Shown here: positions 50,351-59,823 of the stretch, one piece after another | Layout: each line of letters begins with the position of its first letter | Position numbering within the stretch: the first letter of the stretch is position 1 | Assembly: GCF_029854195.1 (NCBI RefSeq) | Contig: NZ_CP122960.1 | Span: forward strand, 1,866,001 to 1,930,000 | Source: Amylibacter sp. IMCC11727 | GTDB lineage: Bacteria > Pseudomonadota > Alphaproteobacteria > Rhodobacterales > Rhodobacteraceae | Direction: 5' to 3' | DNA: 64,000 nt | The notes under the pieces: model-generated | Database searches by the model: none | Told to the model about the DNA's origin: nothing | The model's input: only the letters and a program-made list of their open reading frames with translations | Made by a program: the position numbers and the translations under genes

Positions 50351-51763
50351 ATGAAAATGAATGCTAAAGACGTTGTAAAGATGATCAAGGACGAAGAGAT
50401 CGCGTATCTTGACGTTCGCTTTACCGATCCACGGGGCAAGTTGCAGCATGTGACCATTATCAACGATGAAGTTGACGAAGATTTCTTCGACGATGGGTTC
50501 ATGTTTGACGGGTCATCCATCGCGGGTTGGAAATCCATCGAAGAATCCGACATGAAACTGATCCCAGATACGACATCTGTGTATATTGATCCGTTTTACG
50601 CAGAAAAAACGCTATGCGTTCACTGTTCTGTTGTGGAGCCAGATACGGGCGCGTCTTATGAGCGTGATCCGCGCTCCACTGCCGAACGGGCCGAGGCGTA
50701 TTTGATTGCATCTGGCATTGGGGATCAGTCTTTCTGGGGACCTGAAGCAGAATTCTTCCTGTTTGATGATGTACGTTTTTCCAATTCTATCAACAAAGTA
50801 TCATACGAAGTTGATGCGGCGGACGCGTCTTGGAACACAGATACAGAATACGAAATGGGCAACATGGGCCACCGCCCGGGTTTGAAGGGTGGGTATTTCC
50901 CAGTGAACCCAACAGATGCGGCGCAGGATTTGCGTTCTGAGATGCTGTCCACGATGAAATCCATCGGCATGAAAGTGGACAAGCACCACCACGAGGTTGC
51001 GTCTTGTCAGCACGAATTGGGTTTGGTTTTTGGTTCGCTGACAAAACAAGCGGATGAGCTGCAGAAGTACAAATACATCATCCATAACGTTGCCCATGCC
51101 TACGGGAAATCTGCGACGTTCATGCCAAAGCCGATCTACGGTGATAACGGCACGGGGATGCACGTGAACATGTCCATTTGGAAAGACGGCAAGCCGTTGT
51201 TTGCAGGGGACAAATATGCAGACCTGTCACAAGAAGCGCTGTGGTTTATCGGTGGTATTCTGAAGCACGCCAAGGCACTGAACGCGTTTACGAACCCATC
51301 TACAAACAGCTACAAGCGTTTGATCCCGGGGTTTGAAGCTCCTGTGCTGCGGGCCTATTCCGCGCGGAACCGGTCTGGTTGTGTGCGTATTCCTTGGGCT
51401 GAATCCCCGAAGGCAAAACGTGTTGAGGCACGGTTCCCTGATCCAGCGGCAAACCCATACTTGTGCTTTGCGGCACTGTTGATGGCTGGCCTTGACGGGA
51501 TCAAGAACAAGATCGACCCAGGTGAAGCATCTGACAAAGATCTGTACGATCTGCCACCAGAAGAGTTGGCAGAGATTCCAACGGTTTGTGCGTCTTTGCG
51601 CGAAGCCTTGGACGAGCTGGAAAAGGACATGGATTTCTTGACTGAAGGTGGCGTGTTCACGCGCGACCAGATCGAAGGATACATGGAGCTGAAATGGGAA
51701 GAAGTGTACCAGTACGAGCATACACCGCACCCTGTTGAATTTGGCATGTATTATTCCTGCTAA
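50351..51763 (+). CDS. glnA: Glutamine synthetase type I
   Basis: 470 residues. The N-terminal beta-grasp region (MIKDEEIAYLDVRFTDPRGKLQHVTI), the FDGSSIAGWKSI signature, the ATP-binding KPIYGDNGTGMHVNMSIWKDG and the adenylylation site (LYDLPPEE) are all present. It forms glutamine from glutamate, ammonia and ATP. Activity is probably set by PII through adenylylation. Two ATGs six bases apart are possible starts. Confidence 0.98.
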   Translation: MKMNAKDVVKMIKDEEIAYLDVRFTDPRGKLQHVTIINDEVDEDFFDDGFMFDGSSIAGWKSIEESDMKLIPDTTSVYIDPFYAEKTLCVHCSVVEPDTGASYERDPRSTAERAEAYLIASGIGDQSFWGPEAEFFLFDDVRFSNSINKVSYEVDAADASWNTDTEYEMGNMGHRPGLKGGYFPVNPTDAAQDLRSEMLSTMKSIGMKVDKHHHEVASCQHELGLVFGSLTKQADELQKYKYIIHNVAHAYGKSATFMPKPIYGDNGTGMHVNMSIWKDGKPLFAGDKYADLSQEALWFIGGILKHAKALNAFTNPSTNSYKRLIPGFEAPVLRAYSARNRSGCVRIPWAESPKAKRVEARFPDPAANPYLCFAALLMAGLDGIKNKIDPGEASDKDLYDLPPEELAEIPTVCASLREALDELEKDMDFLTEGGVFTRDQIEGYMELKWEEVYQYEHTPHPVEFGMYYSC

Positions 51764-51785
51764 ACACTGGTTTTAAAGTTTTAAG

Positions 51786-51814
51786 AAGGCGTTCCAATTT
51801 GGAGCGCCTTTTTT
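51786..51814 (+). terminator. Rho-independent terminator of glnBA
   Basis: AAGGCG-TTCC pairs with GGAG-CGCCTT around AATTT, then TTTT follows. Confidence 0.85.
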
Positions 51815-51842
51815 GTGCGGTGGCCATGCTAGTTTATTGGGT

Positions 51843-52547
51843 ATGAAAAATATTTTTTTGGCCCTTGGCGTTGCTGCATGGCCGTTTGCAGTTTCGGGGG
51901 CGGATTGTACCCGCGATGCGATGTTGGTGTTTGATGGATCGGGGTCCATGGCAACACTGGCCGCCGAGGCGCCGTTTGCGCGGCGGATTGATGACGCGCG
52001 GTCGGCGTTGCAACGGTCCCTGCCCCGTTACGCACCTTATCGGAATGTGGGATTGGTGATTTACGGTCCCGGCCCGCTTGGGCCTTGTGATAACGTGACG
52101 GTCGCGATGGAACCGAAGGCCAATGCCGATCTGGATATTTTGGGGGCCGTAGCGGGATTGGAACCTGATGGGGACACACCCCTGGCGCAAGCGGTGGAAA
52201 CAGCCGTTGAGGTGTTGGACCCGCGCGGTGGTGGGGATGTGGTTGTGATTACCGATGGGCGGCAAACTTGTGGGGATCCCTGCCCGATGGCGCAGGGCTA
52301 TGCGGATCTGGGCGTTGTGGTGCACGTGATTGGGTTCAAGATTGATGAGAATTTTGAACGCTGGCCCGGATATTACGCGGAATCTGGCGGGTTAAAACGC
52401 GAGCCATCGCGGTGTTTGTCGGATGCAACGGGTGGTATTTTTGTGATTACGAATACAGTGGATGAATTGACTGATGCGTTACAGGAAACCATGGGATGTG
52501 CGGTCGTTGGGCGTAACCAAAGTATGCTTTACTTGCAGTCGGGCTGA
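51843..52547 (+). CDS. Secreted von Willebrand factor A domain protein
   Basis: 234 residues with a signal peptide (KNIFLALGVAAWPFAVSG). The MIDAS motif DGSGSM lies near residue 32 of the precursor, with Thr at DGDTPLAQ and Asp at VITDGRQTC completing the metal site. Several cysteines suggest a periplasmic fold. No partner MoxR ATPase is adjacent, unlike many VWA proteins. The start is ATG 51843; an upstream in-frame ATG has no signal peptide. Role unknown. Confidence 0.85.
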   Translation: MKNIFLALGVAAWPFAVSGADCTRDAMLVFDGSGSMATLAAEAPFARRIDDARSALQRSLPRYAPYRNVGLVIYGPGPLGPCDNVTVAMEPKANADLDILGAVAGLEPDGDTPLAQAVETAVEVLDPRGGGDVVVITDGRQTCGDPCPMAQGYADLGVVVHVIGFKIDENFERWPGYYAESGGLKREPSRCLSDATGGIFVITNTVDELTDALQETMGCAVVGRNQSMLYLQSG

Positions 52548-52551
52548 CAGC

Positions 52552-53217
52552 TTAATTCAAACTTTGGATATCGTGCTTCAAGTAAATGCGATCTATGCCT
52601 GTTGGGATATTGTATTCAGGGATGTGACTTCGCAGCTCGTTCGCTTCGACTCCGCAAAACGTCTCACGACCAACAGAAAACTCTTCGACACAGGGTACGG
52701 AGTTGAGGTCTTGCACCTGACGTTTTTCAAGCCGTGCGTTTGAATCGCCATTGAGTACCGTTCCCAGCCCAAACGGGCCATACGAACGCGGTTTTTGTAG
52801 CGTCATTTCAATGGTTTGATTTTCGATTGTGTGCGATTTCATTTGTGCGACCGCAGGAGCAGCGATAGTCAGCGTCGCAGCCGTGTTCATGGAAACCAAA
52901 ACCCCAAAAACGGAAGAGCCACGCACAAAGGCTTGTGGCCGATTACGGGGTTGGTAGACGAAACATAGGCCAAGCCCCATCAGCAGGAAGACAAAAAAGG
53001 CAGCGGTTTCAAAGCCGACGCCCGCCAACATGCCCATGTTCAGCTTTTCAAAAACATAGCTCATTCGAGACGTTACCGCGTTTTCACGGTTGAATAGCAA
53101 GTCGGCGATGGTGAGGAATGAGCCGCCAATAAAGGAAGCTGTTATAATTTCCCATGTGCGGACGACAACAGGTGGTTCAATGTAGGGCGCAGGGGTATTG
53201 ATATCTGAATCGTGCAT
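52552..53217 (-). CDS. Hypothetical membrane protein
   Basis: 221 residues with membrane segments near residues 22-40, 62-83 and 97-117. The C-terminal half is polar with two cysteines (VPCVEEFSVGRETFCGVE), probably outside the cytoplasm. I recognise no family. It converges with the VWA gene, with only four bases between the stops. Confidence 0.65.
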   Translation of the reverse strand: MHDSDINTPAPYIEPPVVVRTWEIITASFIGGSFLTIADLLFNRENAVTSRMSYVFEKLNMGMLAGVGFETAAFFVFLLMGLGLCFVYQPRNRPQAFVRGSSVFGVLVSMNTAATLTIAAPAVAQMKSHTIENQTIEMTLQKPRSYGPFGLGTVLNGDSNARLEKRQVQDLNSVPCVEEFSVGRETFCGVEANELRSHIPEYNIPTGIDRIYLKHDIQSLN

Positions 53218-53303
53218 AACAAAAACCTAAAAATTGAGTGAGTCTTAATTGAATAACTCAACTTTAAGGGAGATTTCGAGAAAAATCAATTCCTGCAAAA
53301 TTG

Positions 53304-54308
53304 TTACAACGTATCGCCAAATTCGATATCCGGTTTAAACTCAACCACTTGGCGCACGGCGCGGTAGTCTGGTTGTTCGTGTTCCAGGATCAGCTGCGCC
53401 GCTTTCTTGCCGATTTCAAAACGATAGGCGTTCATGGTTGCTGTGAGCATGGGCATGCCATGGCGCAAATCAAGGCCGTTGAAGCCTGCAAGGGCGAGTT
53501 GATCGGGGACTTTGATGTCGTTCATAACACAGTGCATCAAGCCACCGCAGGACATTGTGTCTGAGGAATAATAGATCATTTCAATGTCAGGGGATCGATT
53601 GAGCAGTTTTTCTGTGAGTTCGCGCCCCAAAAGAAGGGTCGAACCACCTGTATATAGTTCCTGATCCAAGAGTGTGATGCCTGCTTCGGACAGGGCCTGT
53701 TGAAAGCCCTGAAACCGTTTGGCCGCACGGTGGTCAAGCGGGTATTTCGTGCCGATAAATCCAAGTTTTTTATAGCCGCGCGCCAAAATCGCCTTGCCCG
53801 TTTCATAGCCTGCGCGGCGGTGGGATACGCCCACGGCAAGGTCCACTGGATCGCCGTCTACATCCATAATCTCAACGATGGGAATGCCCGCGTTTTCCAT
53901 CATTTTCCGCGCAGCATCCGTGTGTTCCAGCCCTGCGACCACGAGGCCCTTGGGTTGCCAGCTGAGCATTTCGCGGATCACGGTTTCTTCCGTTTCCAGA
54001 TCGTAATCGGACACGCCAAAAACAGGCTGCATGGCAGTTGTTTTGAGGACGGTGGACAGGCCTGTGAGAACTTCTGCGAAGACAAAGCTGCTGATGGAGG
54101 GGACGACAACGCCCACAAGATCCACAGATTTTGAGGATAGGCTGCCTGCGATGCGATTGGGGACGTAACCCACTTGTTTGGCGGCTTCTAAGACGCGGTC
54201 GCGGGTTGGGGCGGACGCCTCGCCTTTGCCACGTAAGACGCGGCTGGCGGTCATTTCAGATACACCAGCGAGTTCGGAGATGTCTTTGAGTGTGGGTCTG
54301 CGGGCCAT
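53304..54308 (-). CDS. LacI-family transcriptional regulator
   Basis: 334 residues. The N-terminal HTH (PTLKDISELAGVSEMTASRVLRGKGEASAPTRDRVLEAA) and the hinge NRIAGSLSSKSVDLVGVVVPSI are LacI/GntR type, followed by a periplasmic-binding-like effector domain. It resembles gluconate-type GntR repressors, but no sugar gene is nearby. A perfect palindrome lies 33 bases upstream of its start, so it probably regulates itself. The start was taken at the ATG that fits MARRPTLKD. Confidence 0.93.
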   Translation of the reverse strand: MARRPTLKDISELAGVSEMTASRVLRGKGEASAPTRDRVLEAAKQVGYVPNRIAGSLSSKSVDLVGVVVPSISSFVFAEVLTGLSTVLKTTAMQPVFGVSDYDLETEETVIREMLSWQPKGLVVAGLEHTDAARKMMENAGIPIVEIMDVDGDPVDLAVGVSHRRAGYETGKAILARGYKKLGFIGTKYPLDHRAAKRFQGFQQALSEAGITLLDQELYTGGSTLLLGRELTEKLLNRSPDIEMIYYSSDTMSCGGLMHCVMNDIKVPDQLALAGFNGLDLRHGMPMLTATMNAYRFEIGKKAAQLILEHEQPDYRAVRQVVEFKPDIEFGDTL

Positions 54309-54322
54309 AACTGTACCTAACA

Positions 54323-54360
54323 ATTTCTAACGTTATGTCGATTTTCTAACGTTAGAAAAT
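54323..54360. promoter_or_regulatory. LacI-type operator upstream of the lacI-like gene
   Basis: ATTTTCTAACGTTAGAAAAT (54341-54360) is a perfect 20-base palindrome with a central CG, typical for LacI regulators. A partial copy, AATTTCTAACGTTATG, starts at 54322, so two operator sites 19 bases apart are likely. Confidence 0.75.
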
Positions 54361-54415
54361 GTTAAAGTCAAACGTAGTGCGTTAGCCCTTTGTAATTACG
54401 ATGATATTTGAAGGG

Positions 54416-55636
54416 TTAGCCGAACAGTTCGTGGCATAATTCTAATGCGCTGACCAATTTGTCGACTTCTTCTTCGGTATTGTAAAGCCCGAAAGATGCA
54501 CGACAGGTGGCGGTAACGCCCATGTGTTCCATAAGCGGCTGGGCGCAGTGATGCCCTGCCCGCACAGCAATGCCCCGTTGATCGACAACGGTGGAAATAT
54601 CATGGGGATGCGCGGCGCCATCGAGCGTGAATGAGAAAATCGCACCCTTGGTGGCGGAGTTCCCTTGGATGTTGAGCCAGTTCAAGCCAGAAAGTTGTTT
54701 TTGGGCATAGTCGCGCAGCGCAGTTTCATGGGCTGCGATGTTGTCCATGCCCAAATCCATCATGTAATCGAGCGCAACGCCAAGGCCGATGGTTTGCACG
54801 ATGCCAGGTGTGCCTGCTTCGAACTTATGGGGCGGATCGTTGTAAGTGATGACGTCTTTGGCCACCGTGCGGATCATATCCCCGCCCCCGATAAAGGGCT
54901 GCATTTCCGCTTGGCTGTCGCGGTTTACATAGATCGCGCCAGAGGCAGAGGGGCCGTAGAGTTTGTGGCCCGTGATTGCGTAAAAATCAGCGCCGATGTC
55001 TTGCACATCGACGGGCATGTGAACCGTGGCTTGAGACCCATCCACGAGGACTTTGACCCCTTTTTCATGGGCGGCGGCACATATGGTTTTAACGTCCACC
55101 ACAGTACCCAAAACATTGGACATATGGGTGATAGCAATGAGTTTGGTTTTGTCGCTGATGGCGTCGATCACCGCTTGGGGATCGAGATCGCCGTTTACGT
55201 CTACATCAACCCATTTCAGCACTACGCCCATTCGCTCGCGCAAGAAATGCCAAGGCACGATGTTGGCGTGGTGTTCCATGACGGAGAGGATGATTTCATC
55301 CCCTGCCCGCAAATTTGGAATGCCCCAGCCGTAGGACACCATGTTGATGCCTTCAGTTGTGCCAGAGTTGAAGATGATTTCGTCTTCGTGTTCGGCGTTG
55401 AGGAATTTTTGAACGGTTCCGCGCACGGCTTCGTATTTTTCAGTGGCGAGATTTGACAGGTAATGCAGGCCGCGATGTACGTTGGCATATTCTTCGGCAT
55501 AGCCGCGTGTGACCGCGTCTATCACCACTTGCGGTTTTTGTGCCGAGGCCCCGTTGTCAAGGTAAACCAGCGGCTTTCCGTTGACTTCACGAGCGAGGAT
55601 AGGGAAATCTGCGCGGATTTTTTCGATATCATACAT
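54416..55636 (-). CDS. sufS: Cysteine desulfurase SufS
   Basis: 406 residues. The PLP lysine is in YAITGHKLYGPSASGA; the active-site cysteine region RAGHHCAQPLMEH is of the SufS (class II) type. It supplies sulfur for FeS assembly through SufE-like partners. It is the last gene of the isc-suf operon, four bases after the first YIP1 gene. No terminator is clear after it. Confidence 0.97.
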   Translation of the reverse strand: MYDIEKIRADFPILAREVNGKPLVYLDNGASAQKPQVVIDAVTRGYAEEYANVHRGLHYLSNLATEKYEAVRGTVQKFLNAEHEDEIIFNSGTTEGINMVSYGWGIPNLRAGDEIILSVMEHHANIVPWHFLRERMGVVLKWVDVDVNGDLDPQAVIDAISDKTKLIAITHMSNVLGTVVDVKTICAAAHEKGVKVLVDGSQATVHMPVDVQDIGADFYAITGHKLYGPSASGAIYVNRDSQAEMQPFIGGGDMIRTVAKDVITYNDPPHKFEAGTPGIVQTIGLGVALDYMMDLGMDNIAAHETALRDYAQKQLSGLNWLNIQGNSATKGAIFSFTLDGAAHPHDISTVVDQRGIAVRAGHHCAQPLMEHMGVTATCRASFGLYNTEEEVDKLVSALELCHELFG

Positions 55637-55640
55637 GGGC

Positions 55641-56246
55641 TTAGGTCGGTTCCGGTAGCGGCATAGGTTCTACGCCAAGAAGAAGAAGGATGATGGAGAG
55701 CGCAAAGGCAATGACAAGGTACGTGCCAATAATGCCCAGTGTCACGAGGAATGGGTTTTTGAATCCGTGAACTTCGGAAGTGATCGAAACGAATTGCACC
55801 AGCATGTAGGCCATAGCCCCAAGGAACAATAGTGCCCCAAGCAGTTGGCTCAGCAGTGCGCCGATGACCATGGCGATCATGGCCAGATAGGTGAGGAAAT
55901 TGTGCCAGATCACACCAGTAAGGCATTCGTAAAACGTGCCAGTTCCTGAAAACATTCGACCCACAAAGGTCATGACCGCAGCTGTGATTGGCAGACCAGC
56001 AGCGATGAGCATAATGTTTTGATAGATCGTCAGTTGAAACAGCGGTTCTGGGCCGTTTGGATTTTTGGGGATAGTGGCGTCTGCCGCCAAGAGAATGATT
56101 GTGCCAAACACCACCACAATGGCGCCAGCCAAAATGACAGCGTTTGTATTTCTGGCCAACGGCAACAGGGCGCGGACGGCCTCCCGTGGTTGGGTCAGCG
56201 ACTGGACTGCCAAAAGCAGGAAATCAATCAGTCGCTGTGGGGTCAT
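55641..56246 (-). CDS. YIP1-family membrane protein A
   Basis: 201 residues with five hydrophobic segments and a polar start (MTPQRLIDFLLLAVQSLTQPREAVRALL) typical for YIP1-domain proteins. The function in bacteria is unknown. It overlaps the next membrane gene by four bases and lies in the suf operon between sufD and sufS. Confidence 0.8.
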   Translation of the reverse strand: MTPQRLIDFLLLAVQSLTQPREAVRALLPLARNTNAVILAGAIVVVFGTIILLAADATIPKNPNGPEPLFQLTIYQNIMLIAAGLPITAAVMTFVGRMFSGTGTFYECLTGVIWHNFLTYLAMIAMVIGALLSQLLGALLFLGAMAYMLVQFVSITSEVHGFKNPFLVTLGIIGTYLVIAFALSIILLLLGVEPMPLPEPT

Positions 56247-56908
56247 CCAATCATATCTCCGACGCCGAGGGTAAGTGTGGCCACAGTGAGGGCGAGCGCA
56301 AACAGGGTCATCGCCATGAACGTTGGTGACGTGAGGCGGAATTTATTTGCCTCGGCTGTGCCAGCGGCGATGTACCAAACGAATGGGATCAGGCCGAGCC
56401 AGTATACGGGCAGTGCCACAATTTTGTTGCCAAGGATCGGCATTTGGGGTTCGTACATGCCCATCACCGCAGCGATAATTGCAGCGGCGAGGCCAAAGGG
56501 TGCAGACACAAACGCGCCCCAGAACACGCCAGTGCGCGTGTCTTTCCAATCTGCAGCACCCTTGAACACAGAAGTGACCGCAAATACCAACAGGGAAAAC
56601 CCGTACATCAGGGCCGTGCGCAACATCAATGCAGCAATCATCAAAAGGCCGATTTTGTCAGCGCCAACAATGCCGCCCGCCGCAGACGCGGGTGCAACCA
56701 TTGTTTTCAGGGTCCAAGAGATGAAAAACACCATGTCGGACACGAGAATGTAAAACAGCAGACGCCCTTCGCTGGGTTTTTCGCGCAACAGTCGCCGTGT
56801 TGAGGCGCGCATGTCTGTCCAACCGTCCTGAAGACGTTGGAACAATCCGCTGCGTTCAAACTGAAATACGCCGTTGCCAGCTTCGAATTCTTCGTCGATC
56901 TGTGTCAT
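56243..56908 (-). CDS. YIP1-family membrane protein B
   Basis: 221 residues with about five hydrophobic segments after a charged N-terminus (RLQDGWTDMRASTRRLLREKPSEGRLLFYIL). The predicted fold resembles protein A, pointing to an old duplication. It follows protein C by 40 bases. Confidence 0.75.
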   Translation of the reverse strand: MTQIDEEFEAGNGVFQFERSGLFQRLQDGWTDMRASTRRLLREKPSEGRLLFYILVSDMVFFISWTLKTMVAPASAAGGIVGADKIGLLMIAALMLRTALMYGFSLLVFAVTSVFKGAADWKDTRTGVFWGAFVSAPFGLAAAIIAAVMGMYEPQMPILGNKIVALPVYWLGLIPFVWYIAAGTAEANKFRLTSPTFMAMTLFALALTVATLTLGVGDMIG

Positions 56909-56948
56909 GTGCCTGCTCTGCTTTTTATGTTGTTTTTCAACACTTTAT

Positions 56949-57446
56949 TCAGGCCTTCGCACTGCGCGGAAATTCTGTGACCGCAAGGCACGTGACCCAT
57001 TGCCAGAAGAAAACCACAGTGGTGAGCAAGGACGCAACTAAAAAAACGGGCGGTGGGGCAAACACTTTGCACATGCCGCTAATCAGCACCAGCGGTGTGG
57101 AGACCATCAGCGCCCACATGAGCGCGAGGCGGGCCTCGATCCATGTCCCCTGCCCTTGGAACAGTTTGAGGATAAGACGGGAGAGTGCCGCGATTGCGTA
57201 AAACATCAACAGGGCAAAGAACACGCGCCAGATGAACAGCGACCCAACCTTGCCGTAAAGCACGTCATTGCTTTCCCCTGCCAAAGCAACCTCGGCGGAC
57301 AGGCCAGGTAATTCGGCCAAGAAGGACAAGGCGCAATAGGTCAGGCCCAGCATCATGATCCGAGGTTCGGTCATGATGCTGAGTTGGTGATCCATTTCAC
57401 GCCGTGGGCTGCGATAGGCCGCGCCGATGTCCACAAGGATCGACAT
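56949..57446 (-). CDS. YIP1-like membrane protein C
   Basis: 165 residues with four hydrophobic segments and the N-terminal pattern AAYRSPRREMDHQLSIMTEPRIMMLGL. Its ATG shares one base with the sufD stop, so the two are coupled. The similarity to A and B is in layout and is weak in sequence. Confidence 0.7.
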   Translation of the reverse strand: MSILVDIGAAYRSPRREMDHQLSIMTEPRIMMLGLTYCALSFLAELPGLSAEVALAGESNDVLYGKVGSLFIWRVFFALLMFYAIAALSRLILKLFQGQGTWIEARLALMWALMVSTPLVLISGMCKVFAPPPVFLVASLLTTVVFFWQWVTCLAVTEFPRSAKA

Positions 57447-58735
57447 TAGCCGTGACGCCGTGCCATCCAGCGTTCCAAACGGGCGCGGATGTCTTCTGCC
57501 AAGTCTTCGTCTTCGATTTCATCAATGGCTTCGCCAAGGAATGCGAGGGTGAGCATATCCTGTGCTTCTTTGTGCGGTATGCCCCGCGACGTGAGGTAGA
57601 ACAGAGCCGTGTCATCCAATGCGCCAACGGTAGAGCCGTGCGAACACGCCACGTCATCGGCATAGATTTCAAGCTCTGGTTTGGCTTGGAAGGTGGAATC
57701 GTCATCCAACAGCAAACCTTGGCTGATTTGATAGCCATCGGTTTTCTGCGCGTCTGGCTTCACCAGAATTTTGCCTTGGAAGACACCAACAGCGCCGTTG
57801 CGCAGCACCTTTTTATAGACCTGACGGCTCTCGCAGTTGACGGCGTCATGGGTGATGAACACGGTGTCGTCGTGGTGAAAATCGCCGTCCCCTGCACATG
57901 CGCCAGCCACAGTGGCATGAGCATCATCGCCAGTGAATTCGATGATGGCTTCGTTGCGTGTTAGGACGCCATTCACGGTTAGCGTGAAGGATTTAAAGCT
58001 GCTTTCGCGGCCCAAACGAGCAAAGATGTGCGTTACCGCGCGCCGTTCATGATCACGCCCTTGGGCGCGGACATGGTGGAATGATGCGCCATCGGCAACG
58101 TCTACTTCCATTACTTTGTTAAAGCGCGCCGCAGCGGGACCGTTTTCAAGGATGGTGAGGTCTGCACCTTTTTCCAGTTTGATCGTGTGGTGGATCGTGG
58201 CGTCGGATGATGTGTCTTCGTGCAGGTAGATAAAGCTGATCGGTTTGTCTGCTTTGCCTGTTGCGCGGATCACGGTCCCTTGCGTTGCTGTGGCTGTGTT
58301 CAGTGCCGCCAATGGACGTGGCACAGGGCGCTGTCCGTTGGTTTCCAACACACCGTAAAGGCTTGATGCCCAATGGATATCCGCCTGCCCTGCGGTTTCG
58401 AGTGTTTCGATTTCCACACCTGCAAGGGACAGGTCATCGGACATGTCTGCGTTGAACACCCCGTCCACGAAGAACAGTTTTAGGCGATCTACATTGTCAA
58501 ACAGGCCCACCTCATCCGCGTCGAAAATCGCCGCCGGAGTCGGTTGATCGGATGTCAGTGTGGTTGGATCGGTGTATTTCCAATATTCGTCACGTTTTTG
58601 CGGCATACCGTATTCGGATGCGCTGGTAAGCGCGGCTTTGCGTGCCTCGGTGATCCATTTGCCGCCCGTAGGCAGCGCGATTTCTGGCATCACATAGGCC
58701 GTCTTTTTGATCGGCTTGCGGTCGGCGTACATCAT
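57446..58735 (-). CDS. sufD: FeS cluster assembly protein SufD
   Basis: 429 residues. The N-terminal MPQKRDEYWKYTDPTTL and the C-terminal beta-helix motifs (DVACSHGSTVGALDDTALFYLTSRGIPHKEAQDML) match SufD. It forms the SufBC2D scaffold. Two adjacent ATG codons are possible starts. Confidence 0.96.
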   Translation of the reverse strand: MMYADRKPIKKTAYVMPEIALPTGGKWITEARKAALTSASEYGMPQKRDEYWKYTDPTTLTSDQPTPAAIFDADEVGLFDNVDRLKLFFVDGVFNADMSDDLSLAGVEIETLETAGQADIHWASSLYGVLETNGQRPVPRPLAALNTATATQGTVIRATGKADKPISFIYLHEDTSSDATIHHTIKLEKGADLTILENGPAAARFNKVMEVDVADGASFHHVRAQGRDHERRAVTHIFARLGRESSFKSFTLTVNGVLTRNEAIIEFTGDDAHATVAGACAGDGDFHHDDTVFITHDAVNCESRQVYKKVLRNGAVGVFQGKILVKPDAQKTDGYQISQGLLLDDDSTFQAKPELEIYADDVACSHGSTVGALDDTALFYLTSRGIPHKEAQDMLTLAFLGEAIDEIEDEDLAEDIRARLERWMARRHG

Positions 58736-58838
58736 TCTACTTCACTTCCACTTATTCCCAACACCACTGCGGCCATGTTTGGCGCTGCGATCCCTTGGAC
58801 CGATTGGCGTTTCCTATTTGTTTTGAGCATGAAACGCC

Positions 58839-59594
58839 TTAGGCAACCTCAGCCAAAATGTCGGCATACCCGTTGTTTTCCACCTCAAGCGCGAGGTCTG
58901 GACCACCTGATTTGATGATTTTGCCATCGGCCATAATGTGAACCACGTCCGGTTTGATGTGATCGAGCAAGCGTTGGTAGTGCGTAATGACAAGGAAGGA
59001 CCGTTTGCCATCGCGCAGGGCGTTTACACCTTCAGCCACCAGCTTCATCGCGTCCACATCGAGGCCTGAATCTGTTTCGTCAAGAACGCACATTTTTGGT
59101 TCCAGCATGGCCATTTGCAGGATTTCGTTGCGTTTCTTTTCACCGCCGGAAAAGCCAACGTTTACGGGGCGTTTCAGCATATCCGCGTCGATCTTCAGGG
59201 ATTTTGCCTTGGCGCGCACTTCTTTGAGGAATTCAGCGGCGGACAGCTCGTCTTCGCCCCGTGCCTTGCGCTGTGCATTTACGGCAGTGCGCAGGAAGGT
59301 CATGTTGCCGACGCCCGGGATTTCAACGGGGTATTGGAAGGCAAGGAACAGACCAGCGGCGGCGCGTTCTTCGGGTTCCATATCGAGGATATCTTCGCCG
59401 TTGAGCGTGGCGGAACCATCTGTCACTTCGTAGCCGTCTTTGCCTGCGAGGACGTAAGACGTTGTGGATTTACCTGAGCCGTTTGGCCCCATGATCGCGT
59501 GGACTTCGCCTTCGCCAATTTGCAGATCGACGCCTTTGAGGATTGTCTTTTCTTCTTCTTCAAGATCGACGCAGAGGTTTTTGATTTCTAACAT
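58839..59594 (-). CDS. sufC: FeS cluster assembly ATPase SufC
   Basis: 251 residues with Walker A GPNGSGKST, signature FSGGEKKR and Walker B MCVLDETDSGLDVDAM. This ABC-type ATPase powers conformational change of the SufBCD scaffold. It lies 36 bases after the small membrane-protein gene and about 100 bases before sufD. Confidence 0.97.
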   Translation of the reverse strand: MLEIKNLCVDLEEEEKTILKGVDLQIGEGEVHAIMGPNGSGKSTTSYVLAGKDGYEVTDGSATLNGEDILDMEPEERAAAGLFLAFQYPVEIPGVGNMTFLRTAVNAQRKARGEDELSAAEFLKEVRAKAKSLKIDADMLKRPVNVGFSGGEKKRNEILQMAMLEPKMCVLDETDSGLDVDAMKLVAEGVNALRDGKRSFLVITHYQRLLDHIKPDVVHIMADGKIIKSGGPDLALEVENNGYADILAEVA

Positions 59595-59630
59595 TTTTCT
59601 TCTTTCGGATAAGGCTGTGAGGCCAATGTT

Positions 59631-59819
59631 CTATTTTGAGGGTTTGTTACGGGTGATGTAGCGGAACATAAGAGCCGCCATGATGCCCATCAGGATTGCG
59701 AATACGAAGTTGGGCAGAAACGCCCCGCCCATGCCCGTGGTCTGGCCTGCAAAGAGGACCGCAAACCACACGGCGAGGCCGTATTTGTAGTGATCGGGTT
59801 GAGAACGGAACCAAGTCAT
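59631..59819 (-). CDS. Small membrane protein in the isc-suf operon
   Basis: 62 residues from the ATG four bases after the sufB stop. Two hydrophobic segments are seen (YGLAVWFAVLFAGQ and FLPNFVFAILMGIMAALMF), the last residues being basic. I recognise no family; similar tiny membrane genes sit at this place in related isc-suf operons, as far as I recall. Confidence 0.65.
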   Translation of the reverse strand: MTWFRSQPDHYKYGLAVWFAVLFAGQTTGMGGAFLPNFVFAILMGIMAALMFRYITRNKPSK

Positions 59820-59823
59820 TGGA

